Notes under the pieces: model-generated
Told to the model about the DNA's origin: nothing
What the model saw: only the letters and a program-made list of their open reading frames with translations
Database searches by the model: none
Source of the DNA: an uncultured Clostridia bacterium
GTDB lineage: Bacteria > Bacillota > Clostridia > Oscillospirales > Oscillospiraceae
Reading direction: 5' to 3'
NCBI GenBank assembly: GCA_946405655.1
Contig: CAMJHX010000065.1
Location: 1 to 7,303 of the forward strand
DNA: 7,303 nucleotides
Made by a program: the position numbers and the translations under genes
Shown here: piece after piece, positions 1 to 5,695 of the stretch
How the letters are laid out: every line of letters begins with the position of its first letter
How positions within the stretch are numbered: position 1 is the first letter of the stretch

Positions 1-8
1 CTCTGTCA

Positions 9-1742
9 TCAAACCGTTTCGTTCACGCCGATGAAGAGCGGGAGATTCGTGTTTCTGTCCACGATCATGTAGATATACGGCCGGTCGGCGGTGACGGTGG
101 CGACGCGCTGCGGCTGCGTCGGGACTGCCGTCTTGGTCACGACGATCGCCGTGACAGCAGCAGCGCTCACGCCGTCCTCGTTGACGTCGATGACCGCCTT
201 GTGGATCGCGTTGGAGACGCCGGCGCCCGGCGCGATGCCGGCAAGCTGCTTCAGATTCGTGAGCCCGACGCGCGGGAAGACCGACATGAGGTCGCTCTCA
301 AAGTTGAACTTGAACTTCGGCATGGCGGTATAGACCGCGTCGTAATCCTCGCCGAGCAGGAGCGAGCGGAGGGACGCGCCGTCCATCTGCTCCAGATACT
401 CCGCCGGCGTCACGCCCTCGTTCGGCACGATGACGGCGAAATCATAATGCCCCTCAAAGGGCTTGCGGAAGCCGACGGCGTTTGCGTCATGGAGATAGAC
501 CTTCTCTGTGCTCTTGAGCATATCCACAACCTTGGTTTCGCCGTTCGCGGCGTGGAAAGGCATCTCCACGGTGCCGGTATAGCCCTCGGCCCAATTGCAC
601 TTGAAGAGGAGCGCATTCAGGAGCACGAGGATCGCGTCCTTCGGCAGCTCGGAGAGAATGGAGGGGATCATGCCGTCGGTCTTGCGGGAGACCCAGCCGT
701 TGAGTTCGCGCAGCGTATCGGGCCCGAAGCCGCGGCGGAAGACCTCCGCGCTGAGAAGCTCGCGATTGACGCGGACGAAGTACTCGCTCACCGGGGCGTC
801 CTCGCGGATCCACATGGCGTTGGCAAGGCGGATGGTGCCCTTGCCGTTCGGGTTCTGCAGCGTGTCGGCATAGGCCGCGAGCACGGCCGTCAGCGTGTCA
901 CTGTCGCAGCCGAAGAGCGTTTCCAGCTGCGCCTTCGTCTCGCCCGAGGCGCCGTTATTCAGCATGGCGAGGGCATAGATGATCGAAAGCGGAGAGGCGA
1001 CGGTGTTCTCGCCGGACTGCTCCATCGCGCGAAACAGCTGCAGCGACACGTCCGCGATCCGGTTGACGTCCAGATACGGCGCGATCTCCGGCTGCTTTTC
1101 CGTGAACTCCAGCTTCAAAAAGCGATACAGCATCGTGACCGCCTCGGCGCGCGTGCAGGTCGCCTGCGCCGCCCAGACCGTTCCGTCCGCCGTCTCGCGC
1201 CCCTTGATGACGCCGGAGCCGACGGAGAGGCGCATCGCCTCGCGCGCCCAGTCGCTCACGGGGTCATTGTCGTTGAACGCAAGGCGCGCCTTGTAGCGCC
1301 CGATGTATTCATCCTCATACCGCAGGGCGGCATAGCGCCAGAGGAGCGTGGAGAGTGTTTCGCGCGTGACGACGCCGTTGGGGTCAAAATGCTCGGCGTC
1401 CACGCCGTTCGTGATCCCATTGGCAGCCGCCCAGTCGACCGCGGCGGCAAACCACGCGTCGGCGGGGACGTCGGCAAAGCCGCTCTTCTCCGCGCCGAGC
1501 GGATAACCGCCCATGCGGTGCAGGATCGTGACGACCATGGCGCGGGTCATGGAGCCGTCGGGGTCAAACGCCGTGGCACTCACGCCGTTGACATAGCCCT
1601 GTTCATTCATGGAAGCCGCGGCGTCTTCGTACCACGCGCCCGCAGGCACGTCGGAAAACGGGGTCTTCCCCGCAGCAAACGCCGGGGTCAGCCCCAGCAG
1701 CAGCGCCGCTGCGAGCAGCAGTGATAAGATTCTTTTTTTCAT
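9..1742 (-). CDS. Secreted SLH-domain serpin (surface-anchored serine/cysteine protease inhibitor)
   Basis: Complete 577-aa protein. Residues 1-23 are a signal peptide (MKKR, then a Leu/Ala-rich core, cleavage likely after AFA). Three S-layer homology motifs follow at about 27-77, 88-138 and 155-208, each with an F-x-D-type start and a TRxx motif (TRAM 66-69, TRET 126-129, TRAE 197-200). SLH triplets bind secondary cell-wall polymer, so the protein should sit on the cell surface. Residues 224-577 are a serpin domain of near-normal length: shutter-type ASPLS at 249-253, DGMIPSIL at 356-363, an FKxNW segment near 380, the inhibitory hinge E522-D-G-V-S-A-A-A-V-T531, and ADRPY near 552-556 before the last strand. 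The small-residue hinge suggests a true inhibitor. Counting from Gly524 puts P1 near Thr538, but the loop is longer than in alpha-1-antitrypsin, so P1 could lie anywhere in 537-545. The start is set by AAAGGAG 7 nt upstream (1750-1756). The gene lies 26 nt after the SdpI-like gene, probably co-transcribed. Clostridial serpins such as the siropins of Eubacterium siraeum inhibit host serine proteases; the target here is unknown. Confidence 0.95.
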   Translation of the reverse strand: MKKRILSLLLAAALLLGLTPAFAAGKTPFSDVPAGAWYEDAAASMNEQGYVNGVSATAFDPDGSMTRAMVVTILHRMGGYPLGAEKSGFADVPADAWFAAAVDWAAANGITNGVDAEHFDPNGVVTRETLSTLLWRYAALRYEDEYIGRYKARLAFNDNDPVSDWAREAMRLSVGSGVIKGRETADGTVWAAQATCTRAEAVTMLYRFLKLEFTEKQPEIAPYLDVNRIADVSLQLFRAMEQSGENTVASPLSIIYALAMLNNGASGETKAQLETLFGCDSDTLTAVLAAYADTLQNPNGKGTIRLANAMWIREDAPVSEYFVRVNRELLSAEVFRRGFGPDTLRELNGWVSRKTDGMIPSILSELPKDAILVLLNALLFKCNWAEGYTGTVEMPFHAANGETKVVDMLKSTEKVYLHDANAVGFRKPFEGHYDFAVIVPNEGVTPAEYLEQMDGASLRSLLLGEDYDAVYTAMPKFKFNFESDLMSVFPRVGLTNLKQLAGIAPGAGVSNAIHKAVIDVNEDGVSAAAVTAIVVTKTAVPTQPQRVATVTADRPYIYMIVDRNTNLPLFIGVNETV

Positions 1743-1768
1743 TGGAATTCTCCTTTCCGAGGGACGGG

Positions 1769-2410
1769 TCAGAGCTTATGGACATACCACGCGTCGACCG
1801 CAATCACCGCAATCAAAATCGCCATGTTCACCCAGAAGCAGACCGCGCCGCGCGTGAAGATCGAGACGAGCACCATCAAAACACCCGCGATGATGAGCGA
1901 GACGGCGGCAAAGCGGTGCGCCCTGTCCCAGTTTTCCTCGCTCTCCATGGTTTTCTTCGTGCGAAAGCCGAACACGGGGTTGCGGTCCGTGCCGGGCAGG
2001 AGCACGCCGAAGAGCACAAGCAGCGCGCCGAGCATGAGAAACAGAAGCTGCGTGAGCGCGATCGGCACAGCGTTCAGGTCCCGCACCTGCTGAAAATCGG
2101 TGATGAGGAAATACGCTGTCATGGCGGAGAACACCGCGCCGCAGCCGACGCCCGCCCAGAGGAGGGCGATCTCGTTCTTGCCCGTCGGGTCGTGCTTTTT
2201 CGTCACGCGCGACATGGCGAGCAGCAGCGCGCCCGTCACGATCGAGAGCACGGGGAACACGAGCGTCTCATACTTCGAGCCCCAGCGGTCGACCGTGCCG
2301 TCGAACCCATAGTGCGCCGGAATGCGGTCCGGCAGGAAAAACAGGGCGGCGACGGTGGCGACAAGAGGCAGGAGCATGAGGATCCAGAGGAGGATGCGGA
2401 CACGTTTCAT
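1769..2410 (-). CDS. SdpI/DUF1648 family multi-pass membrane protein
   Basis: 213-aa hydrophobic protein. The N-terminal part carries a DUF1648 signature: a first membrane helix at about 5-26, then LPDRIPAHYGFDGTVDRWGS at 27-46. Further membrane segments are likely near 50-67, 82-104, 116-139, 166-186 and 188-208. Between the fourth and fifth lies the SdpI-family motif NPVFGFRTKKTM at 144-155, followed by W161 and AHRFAAV. In Bacillus subtilis SdpI gives immunity to the SdpC killing peptide and signals to the repressor SdpR. No toxin gene or SdpR-like regulator is visible here, so an immunity role is only a possibility; many family members are uncharacterised. The frame is open 46 codons further upstream, but that extension is the translated repeat element. 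The start at 2410 is preferred because AAAGGAG lies 7 nt before it and because LPDRIPxHxGxxG normally sits near the N terminus. There is no room for a promoter outside the element, so read-through from the phosphatase gene is likely. Confidence 0.9.
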   Translation of the reverse strand: MKRVRILLWILMLLPLVATVAALFFLPDRIPAHYGFDGTVDRWGSKYETLVFPVLSIVTGALLLAMSRVTKKHDPTGKNEIALLWAGVGCGAVFSAMTAYFLITDFQQVRDLNAVPIALTQLLFLMLGALLVLFGVLLPGTDRNPVFGFRTKKTMESEENWDRAHRFAAVSLIIAGVLMVLVSIFTRGAVCFWVNMAILIAVIAVDAWYVHKL

Positions 2411-2417
2411 AGGCGGG

Positions 2418-2424
2418 CTCCTTT
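2418..2424 (-). promoter_or_regulatory. Ribosome binding site of the SdpI-like gene
   Basis: AAAGGAG on the minus strand, 7 nt before the ATG at 2410. It decides the start against the longer frame that runs into the repeat element. The outer end of the element lies only 4 nt upstream (2429). Confidence 0.8.
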
Positions 2425-2428
2425 CTGA

Positions 2429-2550
2429 GAGTGTGGAGTTAGGAGTGTGGAGTGTGGAGTTTAAAGGATCGCCTTCGGCGATGATTCCAATCGTTTGCGA
2501 CAGCAAACACATTTTTAAACTCCACACTCCACCTTCCACACTCCACACTC
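2429..2550. repeat. 122-bp inverted-repeat element, copy A
   Basis: The element consists of a 37-bp left arm (2429-2465), a 48-bp core (2466-2513) and a 37-bp right arm (2514-2550). Read inwards, each arm is GA, then four 7-bp units of consensus GTGTGGA, then GTTTAAA. The arms are inverted repeats with 33 of 37 positions matching. The left arm has the variant GTTAGGA as unit 2, and the right arm has AGGTGGA as unit 3. The core holds two small hairpins: ATCGCC/GGCGAT with loop TTC (2468-2482) and GTTTGC/GCAAAC with loop GACA (2493-2508). The whole could fold as a long stem capped by two hairpins on either strand. It fills the gap between the phosphatase and SdpI-like genes, shares the phosphatase stop codon and encodes no protein. 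It could be a MITE-like or REP-like element, or act as an RNA processing, stability or termination structure. No target-site duplication is visible. Confidence 0.9.
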
Positions 2551-3730
2551 AAACAATGCTTAGCTTCACTTTCTTCCCCGCGCCTTTCAGGATGTCCTGC
2601 AGCTCGTTTACCAGCTTCAGCTTGCGCTCGAAGCTGAACTCGGTGTCATCCTGCGCGGTGTTGGCGGCGTTGCCGAAGAAGAGGTTGATCTCCGTGGCGT
2701 CCTCCATGAGCATTTCGGCGAGCTTTGCCGCGCCGTCCTTGCGGCGCTCCATATCGAGGGCGATCATGCCGTCGATCTGATAGTTTTTGAGCAGCTCCAC
2801 GGCGACCGAGAGCGTCACGGCGCCCTCCGTCACGAGATCGACGCCCGCAATCATGCTCATGGGCGGCACCTCGTCCGAGCCGGTGTCCGGCAGGAGATGG
2901 ACGCGCGTGTTGAGATACTTGGAAACCGCCTTCGCCGTCGTGCCGCCGCAGACGGCGTGAAGGCCCTCCTTGGCAAAGAACAGGCGCATGGTGCTGAGAT
3001 CGTCGTCCTTGTTCTCCGGCGGGCCGATCATGAGGTTCACGGGCTTCCGCTCACGGAGACGCAGCACGGCGATGGTCGTATCGTCATGCAGCTCATCGAG
3101 ATCGAGCGCCTGGACGGTGCTGAGCATGCGCGCGGCGATGCGCTGGGCGGAGACGTCCGGCGTCCAGTTGCGCGCGAGGAAATCCTCCATCTCCGCGCGG
3201 GGCCAGCCGTCATAGGTCGTGACGCCGCGTCCCGCCTCTGCCACGCCGTCGCTGAAGAGGATCAGGCAGTCGCCGGGGGAGAAATGGAAGGTGCTCTCGT
3301 GCAGCTCCTTGTCCTGCACGAAGTGGACGGAATAGGAATATTTCTGCGCCCTGCCGTCCTTGAGGAAGACGGCGGGCGGATTGTCATACTGCACGAGGCG
3401 CACGCTGCGCCCCTCGGCGGTGACGATCGTGAAGGTGGCGTACGCCAGATGGCGCTCGCTGCAGATCGGGAGCGTCGCCGCCACGGTGGAGACCGCCTCC
3501 TCGAGCGGGATGTCTCCGTGCAGCATGGTGGAGAGCATGGTGCTCGTGAGCGTGGAGAGAATGTTCGCCTTCACGCCGGAGCCGAGACCGTCGGAGAGGA
3601 TGATCGTGGCGCCGTTGCGGTCCTTGTCAAAGACGCACTGGTCGCCGCAGATGCTCTCGCTGTTCTTCATCTTGGTGACGACGCCGATCTCCCAGACGAG
3701 GTTGCGGTCAAGCCGCGTGGATTTAGCCAT
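2549..3730 (-). CDS. SpoIIE/PP2C-family serine/threonine phosphatase linked to the sensory hydrogenase
   Basis: 393-aa soluble protein from the preferred start. Residues about 10-226 form a PP2C-like (SpoIIE) phosphatase domain with the metal-binding acidic motifs in place: SDGLGSG at 46-52, LFSDGVAEA at 158-166 and HDDTT at 215-219. The domain should use two Mn or Mg ions to remove phosphate from Ser/Thr of a protein; anti-anti-sigma factors are the classic substrates of relatives, but the partner here is not visible. Residues about 231-393 form a second domain, starting at GPPENKDDD and including CGGTTAKAVSKYLN (261-274) and GVDLVTEGAVTL (296-307), for which I know no assigned function. From memory, similar tails occur in other phosphatases next to FeFe-hydrogenase-like sensors. 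The ATG at 3730 is chosen over the one at 3754 because only the former has an AGGAGG at correct spacing. The gene overlaps the sensor gene by 8 nt, so translational coupling is likely. Its TGA is completed by the repeat element (copy A). Confidence 0.93.
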   Translation of the reverse strand: MAKSTRLDRNLVWEIGVVTKMKNSESICGDQCVFDKDRNGATIILSDGLGSGVKANILSTLTSTMLSTMLHGDIPLEEAVSTVAATLPICSERHLAYATFTIVTAEGRSVRLVQYDNPPAVFLKDGRAQKYSYSVHFVQDKELHESTFHFSPGDCLILFSDGVAEAGRGVTTYDGWPRAEMEDFLARNWTPDVSAQRIAARMLSTVQALDLDELHDDTTIAVLRLRERKPVNLMIGPPENKDDDLSTMRLFFAKEGLHAVCGGTTAKAVSKYLNTRVHLLPDTGSDEVPPMSMIAGVDLVTEGAVTLSVAVELLKNYQIDGMIALDMERRKDGAAKLAEMLMEDATEINLFFGNAANTAQDDTEFSFERKLKLVNELQDILKGAGKKVKLSIV

Positions 3731-5435
3731 CGTCTTCCTCCTCGTCGTCCTCATCGTCCTCGTCGAGCAGGATCGCCTGCTTCAGATCGTGCACGGCGAC
3801 CTTCGTCTCCGCCGCGGTCTCGCCGAGGAGACTCGCGATCTGGTGGACGATGCGCAGCTGGTTTTCCATGATGTCGTCGGCAATCTCGGCGGCGTGCAGC
3901 TTCGTCTTCTGCACCTGCTCGCGGCGCTGGCGCGAGATGGTCACGTCGCGCATGATGCAGGTATAGACCGTGCGGTCCGGGTCGCAGATGAAGACGCGCT
4001 CGAGATAGACGTTGTATTCCGCGAGATAGACGCGGTCGGTATATTGATTTTCATCCATGCCCATGAGCTTGATGAAGTCATATTCGTCCATGATGCGGCT
4101 GACCGGATAGCCCACGATGTCGCCCGTGTCCTTGATGCCGAAAATGCGGCAGGCGGCGCGGTTGATCTGCTGCACCTTGAGGTTCTTGCCCACGGTGATG
4201 ATGCCCTCGGGCGAGACGTTGATGATCTTTTCGGAGTAGATCTCCGCCTTGCGGATCATGTACGGCACGCACATGGACACCTCGGCGCGCCCGGCATACT
4301 GGGCGATCGCCATCTCGCGGCAGGTGGGGTATCCGCAGAGACCGCAGTCGAGCTGATCCTCCTTGGTGAACTTGCCCATGTTGCGCATGATGCCGGCGAT
4401 GACGCCCTCCTCCGGCACCTCCTGCGGGCGGATGCGGTGATCCTCGAGCGCGCGGTGCATGCCGATCTGCTCGGAGATGTCATAGTCCCCGCCGTCGTAG
4501 ACCGACTGGATCTCCACCATGCGGCGGGCCTCGAGCAGGTTCATCTTCTTGTGCGTGAAGACCATGCCGCCGATGCAGTTGCCGTGGCAGGCTGCCATCT
4601 CGATGAAGCAGCCGCGCAGTCCGCCGGAGACGACGCTCTCGAGCACCTTGATGCAGTCGTTCAGCCCGTCGACAGAGAGATAGTCCAGCCCGATCAGGCG
4701 GGTCATGGCGTCCATCGTGCCGCCGGTGACAACATAGGCGTGCGAGGCCTTCGGCTCATCGGCAGGGAGCTCGCGCTCAAGCTGCACCTTCTTTTCGTGC
4801 ATCCAGATCTCAAACTCTGTGAGCGTGATGGCATAGTCCGCGCCGACGCTCTCGAAGCTCTTGGTCTCCTCCTTGCGGGAGACGCAGGGACCGATGTAGA
4901 CCACCGCCGCGCCGGGACAGCGCTGACGCAGGATCTGCGCGTGCGCCTGCGCGGGCGAGACGACCGGCGCGAGATACGGCAGCGCCTCGGGGAAGTGCTT
5001 TTCGCAGTAGAGCACGATCGTCGGGCAGCCGGAGGTGATGATCGGCGCGTCCTCCGCCTGGCTTGCGAGCACCTCGAGCTGGCGCTGCACCAGCTGCGCG
5101 CCCTCGGCGGTCTCATAGGCGTCGGCAAAGCCCATGTCCTTGAGCGCCTGCCGCAGGCCCTGAAACCCGTTCAGACCGAAGTAAGGCAGATACGTGCTGT
5201 CCACGCTCGCGATGACGGGCTTTCCGCTCTCGATCAGGCGCTGGATCGCGGGCACCTGGCTGATGTCCTCCTTGGCGTGGCGCGGGCAGACCGCGACGCA
5301 CTTTCCGCAGAGAATGCAGTCGCTCGAGACGATCTGCGGCATGCCCTTATACACGCGAACCGACTTGACCGGGCAGTTGCGGACGCACTTATAACAATTG
5401 ATGCATTTATCGGGGCTGAAGCGTAAAACATCCAT
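3723..5435 (-). CDS. hydS: HydS-like PAS-containing sensory [FeFe]-hydrogenase (phosphatase-linked group C type)
   Basis: 570-aa cytoplasmic protein. Residues 1-55 are a two-cluster ferredoxin domain (Cys 11, 14, 17, 21 and 40, 43, 46, 50). Residues about 70-345 are a FeFe-hydrogenase large-subunit C-terminal domain. All four expected ligands of the H-cluster [4Fe-4S] part are present: C137 in TSGCP, C184 in IGPCVSRK, and C283 and C287 in EMAACHGNC. The proton-transfer Cys of catalytic enzymes (first Cys of TSCCP) is Gly136, the Met of MPC is Gly182, and the lysine three residues after the second ligand is Arg187. Residues 364-389 form an extra Fe-S domain (CGLCGYPTC plus C389), and about 397-500 are a PAS domain. 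A helical segment (501-557) and a tail of 12 consecutive acidic residues (558-569) end the protein. This order and the adjacent PP2C gene match the putatively sensory group C hydrogenases proposed to signal through a phosphatase. Sensing of H2 or redox state is inferred; turnover is probably slow. The start has AGAGGA 7 nt upstream. The symbol hydS is by family analogy. Confidence 0.92.
   Translation of the reverse strand: MDVLRFSPDKCINCYKCVRNCPVKSVRVYKGMPQIVSSDCILCGKCVAVCPRHAKEDISQVPAIQRLIESGKPVIASVDSTYLPYFGLNGFQGLRQALKDMGFADAYETAEGAQLVQRQLEVLASQAEDAPIITSGCPTIVLYCEKHFPEALPYLAPVVSPAQAHAQILRQRCPGAAVVYIGPCVSRKEETKSFESVGADYAITLTEFEIWMHEKKVQLERELPADEPKASHAYVVTGGTMDAMTRLIGLDYLSVDGLNDCIKVLESVVSGGLRGCFIEMAACHGNCIGGMVFTHKKMNLLEARRMVEIQSVYDGGDYDISEQIGMHRALEDHRIRPQEVPEEGVIAGIMRNMGKFTKEDQLDCGLCGYPTCREMAIAQYAGRAEVSMCVPYMIRKAEIYSEKIINVSPEGIITVGKNLKVQQINRAACRIFGIKDTGDIVGYPVSRIMDEYDFIKLMGMDENQYTDRVYLAEYNVYLERVFICDPDRTVYTCIMRDVTISRQRREQVQKTKLHAAEIADDIMENQLRIVHQIASLLGETAAETKVAVHDLKQAILLDEDDEDDEEEDDG
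3737..3742 (-). promoter_or_regulatory. Ribosome binding site of the phosphatase gene, inside the end of hydS
   Basis: A perfect AGGAGG lies 6 nt before the ATG at 3730. It is formed by the Glu/Asp codons of the acidic hydS tail. It fixes the phosphatase start and supports coupled translation of the two overlapping genes. Confidence 0.85.
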
Positions 5436-5474
5436 GAAATCTTCCTCTTTTCTCCGGGGATGACCCTTCAGCTT

Positions 5475-5503
5475 ATTTTAGCACAGCGAGGGGAAGTTTA
5501 CAA
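5475..5503 (-). promoter_or_regulatory. Putative sigma-A promoter of the hydS-phosphatase operon
   Basis: On the minus strand TTGTAA (5503-5498, 4 of 6 matches to the -35 consensus) is followed after exactly 17 nt by TAAAAT (5480-5475, 5 of 6 to the -10 consensus). Transcription would start near 5468, giving a leader of about 30 nt before the hydS start. The site lies in the 93-nt gap between copy B of the repeat and hydS, where a promoter is expected after the upstream terminator. No operator palindrome is evident. Confidence 0.6.
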
Positions 5504-5528
5504 TGCGGAAAAAGTGACAGAAAGTATT

Positions 5529-5650
5529 GAGTGTGGAAGGTGGAGTGTGGAGTGTGGAGTTTAAAGAATCGCCTTCGGCGATCATTCCAATCGTTTGCGA
5601 AAGCAAACACATTTTTAAACTCCACGCTCCTAACTCCACACTCCACACTC
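5529..5650. repeat. 122-bp inverted-repeat element, copy B
   Basis: This copy has the same length, core orientation and architecture as copy A, with 110 of 122 positions identical by hand alignment. Left arm 5529-5565 has the variant heptamer AGGTGGA as unit 2. Right arm 5614-5650 has GTTAGGA as unit 3 and GCGTGGA as unit 4. Core 5566-5613 keeps both hairpins; the second has loop GAAA instead of GACA. The three core differences from copy A (5567, 5583, 5601) all fall outside the paired stems. The element sits between the terminator of the beta-helix gene (2 nt away) and the hydS promoter (25 nt away). No coding content and no target-site duplication were seen. Confidence 0.9.
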
Positions 5651-5652
5651 AC

Positions 5653-5686
5653 ATCAAAAAGCCTCTCCGAAGAGAGGCTTTTTGAT
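5653..5686 (-). terminator. Rho-independent terminator of the beta-helix protein gene
   Basis: Perfect 15-bp stem (5653-5667 with 5672-5686) around a 4-nt loop. In minus-strand RNA the loop is UUCG closed by a C-G pair, the very stable cUUCGg tetraloop. The 3' arm contains GCTTTTTGAT, giving a U-run. The structure starts 9 nt after the TAA at 5696. The stem is symmetrical, so some termination of plus-strand transcripts is also possible. Confidence 0.92.
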
Positions 5687-5695
5687 GATATTTGT

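Noticed and set aside
201..1724. 507-codon open frame on the plus strand opposite the serpin
   Set aside because: Shadow of the SLH-serpin gene; composition is typical of an antisense frame and no motif is recognisable.
2460..2490. Possible promoter inside copy A on the minus strand (TTGGAA, 19 nt, TTTAAA)
   Set aside because: Spacing is too long, both boxes match only 4 of 6, and the bases are explained by the core hairpin and the arm boundary. It also occurs in copy B.
2411..2548. 46-residue N-terminal extension of the SdpI-like protein
   Set aside because: It is the translated repeat element; the start at 2410 has a good ribosome binding site and fits the family N terminus.
2425..2555. 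Target-site duplication around the elements
   Set aside because: Flanks of copy A (ctga and aaac) and copy B (tatt and acat) show no matching direct repeat, so transposition is not demonstrated.
3731..3754. Phosphatase start 8 codons earlier (MRTTRRKT)
   Set aside because: No Shine-Dalgarno sequence precedes it, while the start at 3730 has AGGAGG at 6 nt.
3360..5426. 688-codon open frame on the plus strand opposite hydS and the phosphatase
   Set aside because: It is antisense to two genes with clear motifs, is rich in Asp/Ala/His/Arg/Leu without domain pattern, and has no supporting start signal. Long antisense frames are expected in GC-rich coding DNA.
5529..5650. CRISPR-like array from the repeated heptamers
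   Set aside because: Units are 7 bp, contiguous and without spacers; they form inverted arms, not a repeat-spacer array.
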